Assembly (NCBI RefSeq): GCF_035818615.1
Contig: NZ_JAYKZY010000002.1
Location: 436,501 to 500,500 of the forward strand
Length of the DNA stretch: 64,000 nt
Direction: 5' to 3'
Source of the DNA: Sphingobium sp. CR2-8
GTDB lineage: Bacteria; Pseudomonadota; Alphaproteobacteria; Sphingomonadales; Sphingomonadaceae
The notes beneath the pieces were generated by a model. That model was not told where the DNA came from. It did not search any database and saw only the letters and a list, made by a program, of their open reading frames with translations. Below are positions 42,167-51,903 of the stretch, one piece after another. The stretch's first letter is position 1, and each line of letters begins with the position of its first letter. Position numbers and translations under genes: made by a program.

Positions 42167-42391
42167 ATGACCCACAAGCCCGCCGTTCCGCCCGGCAGCA
42201 CGCCGCCCTATCCAGCCCACCCCGCGCCGCACGCAGAGAGCTTGCAGGCAGACCCACTCTCGGCCAACGCCGAGGACGGCAAGACGGCAGGCCTGTCGCC
42301 TGGACCCGTCAGCGTTCTGGGCGCGGCGGTAGGCATCGGGTCAGCGGCAATCGTTGCGGCGCTGCTTTACGCAAGGCGAAAACGGGCCTGA
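42167..42391 (+). CDS. Small proline-rich membrane protein
   Basis: A 74-aa protein with a Pro/Ala-rich N-terminal half (VPPGSTPPYPAHPAPHAES) and a single membrane helix near the C-terminus (VSVLGAAVGIGSAAIVAALL) followed by RRKRA. It follows the lipoprotein gene by 87 bp. The function is unknown. Confidence 0.55.
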   Translation: MTHKPAVPPGSTPPYPAHPAPHAESLQADPLSANAEDGKTAGLSPGPVSVLGAAVGIGSAAIVAALLYARRKRA

Positions 42392-42435
42392 CGTTGGGGC
42401 GGGGATGTTTGCCCGGCCTTAACTCGGCGGTTGGC

Positions 42436-42765
42436 TCAGGCCTTTGCCGTCCCGTCACCCAGCATCAGCCTCTCGCCTTGTGACTTGACGATCGCGGCAA
42501 TTGGCCCTGCCATTAGGCTAAGCATCCCAGGCAGTTTCAGCGTGACGCGAAGCCGGGCATCCTCTGCGTCTACCGTGCACTGCACCTCCACGCCCATAGT
42601 GGCCACGGTCAGCGCCAGGCGGTCGGCGCTGGGCCAGGAGTGTTTGACGGTAGCCGCGCCGCCGGGGATATGAGAGGCGAGCTTGCCAACACCCTTGGCC
42701 ATGCGGCGGCGGGCCTCCTCGCGGCCGAGGTTGTGGTAAATGTCGATTATGGTTGGATTAGGCAA
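42436..42765 (-). CDS. Polyhydroxyalkanoic-acid system family protein (TTG start)
   Basis: A 109-aa protein matching the PHA_gran_rgn family: IIDIYHNLGREEARRRMAKG at the start, ADRLALTVATMGVEVQC, and RVTLKLPGMLSLMAGPI. Such proteins are small and often beside phasin genes or, in sphingomonads, in unrelated positions. No ATG is available; TTG 42765 fits the family N-terminus, and a TTG at 42783 would add 6 residues. No ribosome binding site was seen. Confidence 0.75.
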   Translation of the reverse strand: MPNPTIIDIYHNLGREEARRRMAKGVGKLASHIPGGAATVKHSWPSADRLALTVATMGVEVQCTVDAEDARLRVTLKLPGMLSLMAGPIAAIVKSQGERLMLGDGTAKA

Positions 42766-42928
42766 GACAACGCGCGGGGACAAGGGTTGTTATGGCGGGG
42801 GCGGATGCTTCGGGGGCGTGGGGCAGTTTTAGCTACGTTTTTACGTTGTTATCGGGCATCGAAAGGCGGTGTCACCGTAGGTATCGATGCGTGAAACCTC
42901 CCCACGATGCCGATGCTTGATCTTTGCT

Positions 42929-43915
42929 TCAGTTTACGCTTTCGCCGAGATCATTGAGTAGCGGCTCCATCTCCCTTGGCGTGAGCGGCCATACGGACGT
43001 CGCCTTCCGAACGGATCGGTAAACTGCGTAATATGCAAGCAGGACAGATGGTTGGCTGAAAATGGGATTTCTATCGGCGACATGAGCTTTGATCCGATCC
43101 GCGACGAAGGGATTCTCCTCAATGAACTGCCTTAGCGTTCCTGTGTGGTCGTCGCCTGCGACAGTTTCATAAGCGCTAAGGAGCATGCCTTCCAACACAG
43201 TCGGCTTAGGTTCGAAGCCGATAATATTACGATAAATTGTGGAGAGATCAGCCGTCATCCGCCTGACAGAAGCGAGGGCTGCGCTGACATCCGTTGAAAC
43301 CTTCTCAAAGTAATCATTGGTAGCCTCGAGAAGCGCCATCGCTTTTGCAGCATTGCGCTGCATATTGTGGGTAGCGGCAATTTGTGGCTTATATATGGTA
43401 TCATGTGTCAGTTCACTGTAGGCATGCTGTAGGAGTGTCTTGATCTGGACTTCGCATGGCGTGTTTTTGGGAATTTGAATTCCCTCGAACTCGATATCAT
43501 TATCTGGGCGAACGACAAAATGGACCGCCGCATAGTCAAATGCGAGAGGGTTCCTCTTTTGTTCCTCTTCATAGTCCCGGTCTTTCGATAAAGTCCAGCC
43601 TGGTATTGAGGCGAGCGCGCGTTCGACCATGCGGATATCGCTGCCGAGCAGGACCACGAAACGAGTACCGACCTTGTCGGTGATGTCGGCGTATGGGTCC
43701 CCGTAGCTCTTGTTTCGATAGAAGGCTTTTTCGACGAGCTTCAGGTCATCCTTCGCACGAGGGGCGACCGCAACACGAAGAAAATAGCCCACATTAACCG
43801 GGGTGATCAGCGGCGCCAACTCCTGTTGCACCGCTGTCGAAATCAGGCGACCCCATGCCTCGTAGGCGGGCTTTTCAGAAGCCCACCTGTTAAGGAAATC
43901 AGACTCCTTGCTCAT
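42929..43915 (-). CDS. RelA/SpoT-domain nucleotide synthetase
   Basis: A 328-aa protein whose N-terminal half is a RelA/SpoT synthetase-type domain (about 50-190): RAKDDLKLVEKAF, the DITDKVGTRFVVLL box and CEVQIKTLLQHAYSELTHDT, with the substrate Gln/Arg and Glu-His motifs present. The C-terminal half is helical and unrecognised. No HD hydrolase, TGS or ACT domain is present, so it is a small alarmone synthetase or a toxic one. ATG 43915 overlaps the stop of the NdpA-like gene as ATGA, a strong sign of a two-gene unit. Toxin-antitoxin or abortive-infection function is inferred. Confidence 0.8.
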   Translation of the reverse strand: MSKESDFLNRWASEKPAYEAWGRLISTAVQQELAPLITPVNVGYFLRVAVAPRAKDDLKLVEKAFYRNKSYGDPYADITDKVGTRFVVLLGSDIRMVERALASIPGWTLSKDRDYEEEQKRNPLAFDYAAVHFVVRPDNDIEFEGIQIPKNTPCEVQIKTLLQHAYSELTHDTIYKPQIAATHNMQRNAAKAMALLEATNDYFEKVSTDVSAALASVRRMTADLSTIYRNIIGFEPKPTVLEGMLLSAYETVAGDDHTGTLRQFIEENPFVADRIKAHVADRNPIFSQPSVLLAYYAVYRSVRKATSVWPLTPREMEPLLNDLGESVN

Positions 43916-44932
43916 TCCTGGCTTTGCAGTTGTGCCCGAACCGTAATCTGGGTCCATGTTTGCCCACCGTCTCCGTTGACCGAATCCACGGTCACCAAAT
44001 CCTTAATAGCGTCCGGCGGTCCCGAGAGCGTGATAGCGCGAGGAAACTTGAACTTCCGCCAACGCAGAACGCCAGAGAGTTCGGAAATGTCTTTGGCGAT
44101 CGCAGCTGCCGGGAAGCGCTTGCGCTTCATATGGGCAAGGTAGTCGTCACCGAGATCAGCGGCCATATATGTTTTGGCGAATCTCGATGTTTGGATGGTA
44201 TTCCCCTTATCTATCTTCAGATAAGCATACAGACCATTGTACAGATCAACCTTGTCTTTTTCGGGTATATTCTGCGCTTTGATAAAAGCTTTTGTTTCTT
44301 CAAAGAATTTTTTAACCTGATGAGCAGCGTTTTCTGGAATGTTCAGCCCAAGGAAGTTGCTATAAAAATATGTGGCTGCTGCATCTCGATGCGACGCGGA
44401 CATCGCGCTGTCGTAAACAACAGTTCGCCAGCCCTCCGGAAGAGCAGGTCGCGGATTGGCCCCATCACTGATGAAGATGCCAATTTTGTACAGTTTTGTC
44501 TTCGGACTCAAAAACAGGTCGTTCACAAAGCGAGCCTGTAGGTTGGCTGTTTTGACGAATCCCTCGTGCAACTCCGCCTTCATCAGGCCAAAGAATGGGG
44601 TTGCTGGATTTCCCAACGTGCCATCGAAGACAACCATGAGACCGCCTGGTATTTGACGTGAGATCTGGGCGGTTGCGAGTGCTTCGGCAAACTGACGGGA
44701 CTGATTTATGAATTGTGGGTCACGTTGCTTGACGAGCTCGGCGCCAATGTCGAGCGCGCTGCCCGGCCCAAATTCCCGGATGTCCATCTCCATGCACTGA
44801 GCAGTGCTCTTGAAGGCGGCTACGACCCTACTGCGTATTTCGCAAAAGCCGGACAGCTGCTTCGTTAAATCCCGGACAAGCGCTTCAGTAAATCCGGGAC
44901 AGCTGGTGTAGGCAGTGGATGCCTGGTTGCTG

Positions 44933-45709
44933 TCATGGTTGAGTGATTTCGATATTTGCGTCCTGGGTCAAGCCATGCGGAGCTTTTTGTCGCCGCATGC
45001 TGTCACCTTTTAGCGTGATGCGATGGGCATTGTGGACGATGCGGTCGAGGATAGCATCGGCGATCGTGGGCTCGCCGATCATTTCGTGCCAGGCCGCCAC
45101 CGGGAGCTGGGCGGTGATGAGTGTGGATCTACGGCGATACCGTTCCTCGAAGATTTCGAGTAGATCAAGGCGTTGCTGATCGTTGAGGCTATGGGTACCC
45201 CAGTCGTCCAGAATGAGCAGCTGAACGCGGGCAAGCTTGTCAACGACGCGTGGGAAGCGACCGTCGAGGCGCGCAAGAGCAAGATCCTCGAAGAGTCGCG
45301 GCATGCGCAGATATAAGACGGAGTGATCCTGGCGCGCTGCCTGTCGCCCGACCGCACATCCCAGCCACGTTTTTCCCGTGCCGGTTTGGCCGGTGATAAT
45401 GAGATTCTCATTTGCCTTGAGCCAGGCGCCCTGTGCGAGAGAGAGGATATTGCGGCGATCCAGTCCGCGGTGCGCCCCGAAGTCGATATTTTCGACACAG
45501 GCGTCGACAAAGCGCAGTTTCGCGCTGGCAAGACGATTGGTCAGCCGTCGATCGGCGCGAGTGGCGATCTCGCGGTCAAGCATGAGCCCGAGCCATTCGT
45601 CTCGGGTCAGATCGCCAGCGGTGTCCTGCTCGGCAATGTCGCGCCATGCGGCCGCCATGCCTGCTAGCCCCAGGCTATGCATTTGATCAAGGGTAGGATG
45701 CGTCAGCAC
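44933..45709 (-). CDS. istB: IS21 IstB helper ATPase
   Basis: A 258-aa AAA+ ATPase of the DnaC/IstB type with Walker [12 protein letters not shown] near residue 107 and Walker B LLILDDWG near 168. It directs target choice for IstA. It starts 16 bp after istA on the same strand. The C-terminal tail is short and basic. Confidence 0.93.
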   Translation of the reverse strand: MLTHPTLDQMHSLGLAGMAAAWRDIAEQDTAGDLTRDEWLGLMLDREIATRADRRLTNRLASAKLRFVDACVENIDFGAHRGLDRRNILSLAQGAWLKANENLIITGQTGTGKTWLGCAVGRQAARQDHSVLYLRMPRLFEDLALARLDGRFPRVVDKLARVQLLILDDWGTHSLNDQQRLDLLEIFEERYRRRSTLITAQLPVAAWHEMIGEPTIADAILDRIVHNAHRITLKGDSMRRQKAPHGLTQDANIEITQP

Positions 45710-45724
45710 AAGATCGTCCTTTCT

Positions 45725-47278
45725 TCATTGATAATAGGACCCACCACGGATGTTGCCGTGCGCCGGTGTCGGTTTGAGTGGCCCCGTTGCCGGCTGGATC
45801 TTGTCGAGCCCGGCCTTGAGGATGGCGTTGACGGATGAGTAGGTGACAGCGCCGATCACCAGCGCCCGATCGCAGGCGGCTTCAAGCCGATTGCGTTCGT
45901 AGCGCCGGGCCAACGAGAGGATGCCCATGGCGGAGCGATAGCCCTGCTCGGGATGCGGCTTGTCGACCATCAGCCTTTCCACGAACGTCGCTGTGTTAGG
46001 ACCCGTTTTCCTGGCGCGCTCGATCAGGCTCGCTGGCGATATATTCGCGTAGCGCTGATGCGCTTTGGGCATGTGCTCATTCACGGTAACGTGCCCACGG
46101 CGCTGCGATGTCCGCATATGGCTGGCGACCCGCGCATGATCGTAGAAGATCTCGACTACTCGATGCGTCAGGCGGATATCGACCTGCCGACCGATCAGTC
46201 CGTGCGGCACGGAGTAAAAGGTCTTGTCGACCTCGACATGATAATCAGGATGGACCTTGGCGCGTTTCCACTCGGCATATTCGAACACCGACGTAGGTAA
46301 CGCTGCCAATGCCGTCCGTTCGATCTCGTCAAAGATTGCGCGACGGGATTTGCCGACATGGCGCATGGGCCGATCATTGAGATCAACCAGCAAGTCTGCG
46401 ATCGCGGCATTGAGATCCGCCAGACTGAAGAAGCGCCGATTGCGCAGCCGCGCCAGGATCCAGCGCTCCACGATCAACACTGCGCCCTCGACCTTTCCTT
46501 TGTCGCGCGGCCGCCGGCTCCGGGTAGGCAGGATCGTCGTATCGTAATGCTCGGCCATCGCCGCAAAGGTCGCGCTGAGCGTGGGCTCGAACCATAGCGC
46601 TTTGGCAACGCCCGCTTTCAGATTGTCGCACACGATCGCGCGCGGAACGCCGCCAACAAAGGCCAATGCCCGGCACTGCGCGTCGATCCAGTCCGGCAAC
46701 TGCTGGCTCAAGCTAGCCATTGCGAAGGTGAAGGATGAAGCACCCAGCACCGCTACGAAGATCTGTGCCTGGGTGATGACGCCGGTCACAGGATCGATCA
46801 GCGGCACAGTCTGCCCAGCATAATCGGTTTGCAGGACAGCTCCAGCCTCATGCCGATTGCGAAAGCTGACATGGGTCCGCCGCTGGAAGGACAGGAACCG
46901 ATCGCAAAACCAAGTATAGCCATAGCCGTTGGGATGGGCAGCCCGATATTCCTGCCACAGCAAAACCAGCGTCACGCCCTTGCGCTTGATCTCCCGCGCA
47001 ACCACTGGCCAGTCCGGCTCGCCCAGATCCTGAGGAGGGCGGCCGACACGGCGGAACACCAACCGTTCGATCGCTGTGTCATCGTCGTAGCCGGCCGGCA
47101 ACGGCCAGCCTGTCAGCCCAGCCTCGCGCGCCCGCAGTAAATAGGTCGACACCGTCGTCTTGCTAAGCTTCAGCCGCTCTGACACGGCCCGTACCGACAA
47201 ACCCTGATCGTAGGTCAGCCGGAGGATCGATCGCATGTCCTTCACGTCGGTTCGTCTCGTCTGCTTCCGCCTTGGCAT
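45725..47278 (-). CDS. istA: IS21 IstA transposase
   Basis: A 517-aa DDE transposase. The N-terminal HTH (MRSILRLTYDQGLSVRAV then ERLKLSKTTVSTYL) leads to the RNase-H-like core: first Asp in VLQTDYAGQTV, second in AIVCDNLKAG, and Glu near DKGKVEGAVLIVE. The frame is intact. ATG 47278 follows GGGAGGGG; starts upstream at 47311 or 47290 are possible. Confidence 0.93.
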   Translation of the reverse strand: MPRRKQTRRTDVKDMRSILRLTYDQGLSVRAVSERLKLSKTTVSTYLLRAREAGLTGWPLPAGYDDDTAIERLVFRRVGRPPQDLGEPDWPVVAREIKRKGVTLVLLWQEYRAAHPNGYGYTWFCDRFLSFQRRTHVSFRNRHEAGAVLQTDYAGQTVPLIDPVTGVITQAQIFVAVLGASSFTFAMASLSQQLPDWIDAQCRALAFVGGVPRAIVCDNLKAGVAKALWFEPTLSATFAAMAEHYDTTILPTRSRRPRDKGKVEGAVLIVERWILARLRNRRFFSLADLNAAIADLLVDLNDRPMRHVGKSRRAIFDEIERTALAALPTSVFEYAEWKRAKVHPDYHVEVDKTFYSVPHGLIGRQVDIRLTHRVVEIFYDHARVASHMRTSQRRGHVTVNEHMPKAHQRYANISPASLIERARKTGPNTATFVERLMVDKPHPEQGYRSAMGILSLARRYERNRLEAACDRALVIGAVTYSSVNAILKAGLDKIQPATGPLKPTPAHGNIRGGSYYQ

Positions 47279-47787
47279 CACCCCTCCCATCGCAACGATG
47301 AGGAGCAACAATGCCAGAGCGGCGCATCACAAAACCTAACCTTGATCCTGTCCCAAACCCTGTCCGGGATTTAGCGGAATCACTGTCCCGTATTTACCGA
47401 AATGCCTGTCCGCGATTTAGTGAAATAACTGTCCGGGATTTTCCGAAACACGCAACCCTACTGCGAAATGCGGCCTCGGCTTCCGCATCGAGTGCCAGTA
47501 GACCAGTACCAAAAGTGGGAACCAGTTGAGGGCCTTCCTCTGGACGGCGGTGGACCTCATGCAGGCAAACTCGTCCAATGGTGACATTTTCAAGAGGCAT
47601 GTTCTACAAATCTCCCGACAGCACCTTTCCGAGTGCCAAAGTCACATGAATCAGTTGGTATCTATATGCAAGGTGCTTCTCACTTCCATGAGCTAAGTAA
47701 TCGACAGGTTGGGAGGTCATCATTGAATGAGTTAAACGTTCGGGATGGGGCGCAAACCAGCCATGCAAAGCCGATCACGTCGACCTT

Positions 47788-47910
47788 CTGTTACGTTGTT
47801 ACGTTAATACCTCCTGTCGACATTCGATTTTAATGAGGGGATCAGGCTAGCAGGATCGCCATATTTACAGAGGTGTCTCGATCTCCTGACGCACTGTAAC
47901 AACGTAACAG
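47788..47910 (+). repeat. Terminal-inverted repeat element, copy B
   Basis: A 123-bp element with perfect 15-bp inverted ends, CTGTTACGTTGTTAC and GTAACAACGTAACAG, in the same orientation as copy A at 40706-40831. A third partial match (TTACGTTGTTA) is at 42841-42851. No target duplication flanks it. The rest of the 47601-47955 gap shows no gene. Confidence 0.65.
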
Positions 47911-47955
47911 GCCCGCCAACTCACGTCCCGCGAACGACCCATAACCCTGGACGGC

Positions 47956-48120
47956 TTGCTGCTGGACGGTCCTCAGCTGATCCTACAAATGCTGGACGGC
48001 GGGCAGTGGCAACTGCTGGCCTTGGGCCGCCACGACCGTCTGCTAGGCCGCAGGGTGCGCGTTGAGGGCGTGAGAGACGATCATGACGTGGCCGCTGTAA
48101 ACAGCATCGCGCCCGCGTGA
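47956..48120 (+). CDS. DUF5818-like small protein, probably truncated
   Basis: A 54-codon frame from TTG 47956 ends at TGA 48120: LLLDGPQLILQMLDGGQWQL, then LLGRRVRVEGVRDDHDVAAV. The pattern of a short OB-like beta fold resembles DUF5818 proteins. There is no good ribosome binding site, and the frame is closed upstream by a stop inside repeat copy B. It may be a fragment. Confidence 0.4.
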   Translation: MLLDGPQLILQMLDGGQWQLLALGRHDRLLGRRVRVEGVRDDHDVAAVNSIAPA

Positions 48121-48235
48121 CGCTGACTCAGGGTCAGGTGCGTGGGGCGCTGCTTCCATGCTCCTGCGTCAACATGGGTAGCGCGCAGCTCCAGTTCTAG
48201 CGGCGTATGTCGAAGCAATGGAGTGGGTAAACGGC

Positions 48236-48571
48236 TTAATCCGCAATATGCGTCAGCCGCGCGTCAAACCGCACACCCGGCACCTGCTTCGAGGTGCCGC
48301 GCATCCGCAGCGCGCCGTCGTCGGCCCTGCCCGCCATCTCGACGACCACGTTGTTGAATCCGATGACACTGACAACGCCCGGAATGGGCCGATGCTGCGT
48401 CACGCTGACCTGCATTGTCAGCACGTCGCCGTCCTCCTCATATGTGCCGACATAGGCGTTGCCGCTATCGCCGCCGCGCAGCTTGCCGCCCTCCTGCAGG
48501 ACCAGCACGCCAAAGTCGGTGCCGTAGGTGGAGGTGAAGGCTATCTTGTACAGGCCGGTGGGTAGGGACAT
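48236..48571 (-). CDS. GrlR-like regulatory protein
   Basis: A 111-aa protein resembling the GrlR family of small beta-barrel regulators: GLYKIAFTSTYGTDFGVLVL, GGKLRGGDSGNAYVGTYEED and VSVIGFNNVVVEMAG. The GDSGxxYxGxY box is the family signature. In pathogens GrlR sequesters an activator; here the partner is unknown. Codons upstream of ATG 48571 are open but not protein-like. The 447 bases to 49019 hold no gene that I can support. Confidence 0.7.
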   Translation of the reverse strand: MSLPTGLYKIAFTSTYGTDFGVLVLQEGGKLRGGDSGNAYVGTYEEDGDVLTMQVSVTQHRPIPGVVSVIGFNNVVVEMAGRADDGALRMRGTSKQVPGVRFDARLTHIAD

Positions 48572-49019
48572 TCTCGGGCTCCTGCTATTGGGCAGTTGGG
48601 CCGGAGCGGCTGGGCGTGCGGCGGCCGGGTCCGGACCGGCTGGGGATGTGCTGGAATATCGATAGCGGGATGGGGTGGTGGGGACCAGTGATGGCAAGTC
48701 TGGCCGTTTGCTGACAGGCCTCTTTCTGTTGCCGTCAGGGAGAGAGCTGCCACCCATGACATCGACGGCATTGGCGTGCGTCGCTCGGCCGTTGGAAACA
48801 CTGCGTTCGGTCGACCAGCTATGGGCGCCCCTACATCGCTGAGACGGGCAAAATCTGCATCCAGAAAGGATCCTTTCGGACGAAACGGGTTGGCCTGCGC
48901 CAGCAGGAAATATAAGGAAGGTCGGATACTTGAAGGTTCGGAACAAGATGCTTCAGAGTGTGCGACGTCACGCAGAATAATGCTGGGTGAGCTTGCCGGA
49001 CCGGTTGGGGGAAATAACA
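48572..49019. other. Gene-free stretch before the split nuclease gene
   Basis: No gene is supported here. Frames are open in places but lack protein-like composition or ribosome binding sites. A promoter for the rightward nuclease gene is expected near its end, but no convincing -35/-10 pair was found. Confidence 0.5.
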
Positions 49020-49613
49020 TTGAGCAACACCGACGAGGCTTTGAAGAAGCTTTTCGAAACCGCGTCCGAACTAGACGGCCGAGCCGAGAATGAAGCCGAA
49101 ACGCGGCACAAAGTCATTGACGTGGTCCTGCACGACATCCTCGGCTGGCCGCGAAACCGCACCTCCGTTGAAGAATATATCCGCCCCGGTTTCGCCGACT
49201 ATGTGCTCAAGAAGTCAAATGGCGACGATCTCCTCTTTGTCGAAGCGAAGCGATCAGGCATTTTCTTCACGTTGCCGATCGCCCACAACGCGAACGAGCG
49301 CTTCGCCTATATCGGCATCCAGCAGCTCATGTCTGATGCCAATATCAAGGATGCCATGCAGCAGGTGCGGACCTATTGCATCGATACCGGATGCGAGTTT
49401 GCTGCGATCACCAACGGGCATGAATGGATTTTCTTTAAGACGTTCGAGCGCGGCAAACGATGGGAGTCGCTTCGCGCCTTCGTTATTCGTAAGCTCGACT
49501 TTTTCCGTGACGACTACATTAAGGTGTTGATTGCCACTGAGATGTGACCCGGGGTTTCCATTGAGAAGTGACCCGGGTGGGTATGGGTTATGTGCGGCCG
49601 ATGACCGGCAGGT

Positions 49614-50393
49614 TCAAGATGCTGGCTTCTCCTTTCTGGATTTGGGCGCAGCGGTGCTGGCGCGGAAGCGGAAGCTATCGTTTCCGGTCTCCAGGATGTG
49701 GCAGTGGTGGGTAAGCCGATCGAGCAGCGCGGTTGTCATCTTGGCATCGCCGAACACGCCGGACCATTCGCTGAAGCTCAGGTTGGTGGTGATGACGACG
49801 CTGGTGCGCTCGTACAGCTTGCTGAGCAGATGGAAGAGCATGGCGCCGCCTGATGGGCTGAAGGGCAGGTAGCCCAGCTCATCAAGGATGAGCAGGTCGA
49901 GGCGTAGCAGGCGTTCTGCCAGTTGGCCGGATCGGTTCGAAGTCTTTTCCTGCTCAAGCGCATTGACGAGATCGACCGTGGAGAAGAAGCGGGCTTTCTT
50001 GCGGTGATGTTCGACAGCCTGGACGCCCAGCGCCGTTGCGATATGGCTTTTGCCGGTTCCGGGCCCGCCGATTAGCACGACGTTGTCGGCGTTTTCCATG
50101 AAGTCGCCCTGGTGAAGCTGACGCACTAGTGCTTCATTGATCTCGCTGGCGGCAAAATCAAAGCCAGCCAGATCCTTGTAGGCCGGGAAGCGGGCCGCCT
50201 TGATCTGATAGGCGATGGACCTGACCTCCCGCTCGGCCATTTCTGCTTTCAGGAGCCCAGCCAACATCGGCAAGGCAGCATCGAAGGCAGGCGCGCCCTG
50301 CTGGATCAATTCGTCGGCGGCCTGAGCCATGCCGAACATCTTGAGGCTGCGCAGCATGACGATGACCGCAGCGCTGGCAGGGTCATGACGCAT
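49614..50393 (-). CDS. istB: IstB-like ATPase of IS 2
   Basis: A 259-aa helper ATPase with Walker [13 protein letters not shown] near residue 108 and Walker [13 protein letters not shown] near 172. The start overlaps the istA frame by 11 bp. The pattern [10 protein letters not shown] and [20 protein letters not shown] is typical of IS21 IstB. It is intact. Confidence 0.92.
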   Translation of the reverse strand: MRHDPASAAVIVMLRSLKMFGMAQAADELIQQGAPAFDAALPMLAGLLKAEMAEREVRSIAYQIKAARFPAYKDLAGFDFAASEINEALVRQLHQGDFMENADNVVLIGGPGTGKSHIATALGVQAVEHHRKKARFFSTVDLVNALEQEKTSNRSGQLAERLLRLDLLILDELGYLPFSPSGGAMLFHLLSKLYERTSVVITTNLSFSEWSGVFGDAKMTTALLDRLTHHCHILETGNDSFRFRASTAAPKSRKEKPAS

Positions 50394-51903
50394 GGCGGAT
50401 CTCCCTCAGCCTGTCATAGCGAACGACATTGGCCTCGGGCTCCTGCGTCAGACGCAGTGCATGAGGCGCATCGATCGGCGCTACTGGAGGCGCCTTGCCA
50501 TCGATCAGTCGGTGCAACACGTTGAGAACGTGGGTCTTGGTGGCGACACCAGCTTCCAGGGCTAACTCAACCGCACTCAGGACAGCCTGCTCGTCGTGAT
50601 GAAGAACCAGGGACAGGATCTCGACCATCTCTCGGTCGCCGCCTGGGCGCTTGAGCAGATGGCCCTGTAACTCCCGAAAAGCCTCGGGCATCTCGAGAAA
50701 GGGTGCACCATTGCGCAGGGCGCCGGGCTTGCGCTGGATCACCGCCAGATAATGCCGCCAGTCATAGATTGTGCGTCCCGGCTTGTTATGAGAACGATCG
50801 ATAAGCCGGGCATGTTCGCATACGATCTGGCCTTCGGCCGCTATGACAAGACGATCCGGGTAAATCCTCAGGCTGACCGGACGGTTCGCGAACGAAGCAG
50901 GCACCGAATAGCGGTTGCGGTCGAAGGCGATAAGGCAGGTTGGCGATACGCGCTTGATCTGCTCGACAAAGCCATCGAAGGGCCGGCCCAGCGGCATCAG
51001 GCAGGACGCCTCCTCGGTATGCACATCGGCCACAGTGCCGGGCATGACGCCATGCTAAATCTCGCTCCATTGGGCGATGCATTGAGCTTCCAGCCAAGCG
51101 TTCAGTTCAGCCAGACCAGGGAAGCTGGGCATCGGTTGCCACAACCGGCGCCGAGCATCCTGGACATTCTTCTCGACCTGACCCTTCTCCCAGCCTGAAG
51201 CCGGATTGCAGAAATCGGTCTCGAACAGGTAATGGCTGGCCATTGCAGCGAACCTGGCATTGACCTGCCGCGCCTTCCCCGTCCCGATCTTGTCGACAGC
51301 GGTCCTCATGTTGTCGAAGATGCCGCGCTGCGGCACACCGCCCAGCACCCGGAATGCCTGCGTCAGCGCGTCGAACAGCATCTCATGGGTTTGAAGCAGA
51401 TAGGCTCGGACGATGAAGGCGCGACTATGCGCGAGTTTGGTATGAGCGACCTGCAGTTTCGTCACTTTGCCGTCCAGCACGGCATAATCCTCGCTCCAGT
51501 CGAACTGGAAGGCCTCGCCAGGCTGGAAAACCAAAGGAACGAACGTCCCGCGTCCGCTGGTCTGCTGTTCATACTGAAGCTCGGTCCGCCATCGGCGGGC
51601 AAAGGCGGCCACCCGGTTATAGGAGCCATCGTAACCCAGCTCCACTAGATCCACGTAGAGTTGCTTGGCGGTCCGCTTCTGCTTGCGGGATTTCTTGGAT
51701 TCCACCCGCAGCCAAGCCGACAGCTTGTCCGCGAAGGGATCGAGTTTGCTGGGGCGCACCGGAACTTTGAAACTGGGCTCCACCGCATCGGAACGCAGGT
51801 ATTTGCGAATGGTGTTGCGCGATAGGCCGGTCCGTCGCTTGATCTCCCGAATGGAAATCTCCTGCCGGAAATGCCATCGGCGGATCACACTGAGTAAGTC
51901 CAT
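50383..51903 (-). pseudogene. istA: IstA-like transposase with amber codon
   Basis: From ATG 51903 the frame encodes an HTH (EISIREIKRRTGLSRNTIRKY) and the DDE core (FQFDWSEDYAVL, GIFDNMRTAV, KGQVEKNV) up to SEI and a TAG at 51055-51057. It continues in the same frame with HGVMPGTVADV and VSPTCLIAFDRNRYSV to the stop at 50383. One base change (C or G to T) explains the TAG. Unless suppressed, the transposase is truncated at 282 of 506 codons, after the catalytic residues but before the C-terminal domain. Confidence 0.85.

Larger units (their letters stand above)
44832..47454. mobile_element. IS21-family insertion sequence 1
   Basis: The element is 2,623 bp. Its ends are inverted: TGCGTATTTCGCAAAAGCC at the left and TGCGTGTTTCGGAAAATCC read from the right. 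It is flanked by a 7-bp duplication, ACCCTAC (44825-44831 and 47455-47461). Multiple TGTCC/GGACA repeats (three at the left, five at the right) near both ends are likely transposase sites. It carries istA and istB on the minus strand. It appears intact. Confidence 0.9.
43912..47600 (-). pseudogene. Nucleoid-associated (NdpA-like) gene interrupted by IS21
   Basis: Removing the IS at 44832-47454 and one 7-bp duplication leaves 1,059 bp, an intact 352-aa frame. The N-terminal part (MPLENVTIGRVCLHEVHRR) lies at 47600-47462 and joins RSRVVAAFKSTAQ, then IREFGPGSALDIGAELV and FFGLMKAELHEGF. The protein resembles the 37-kDa nucleoid-associated NdpA/YejK family, which binds DNA. The remaining 3' part is open from ATG 44793 (293 aa). 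As it stands the gene is disrupted, and its RelA/SpoT partner downstream is intact. Confidence 0.8.
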
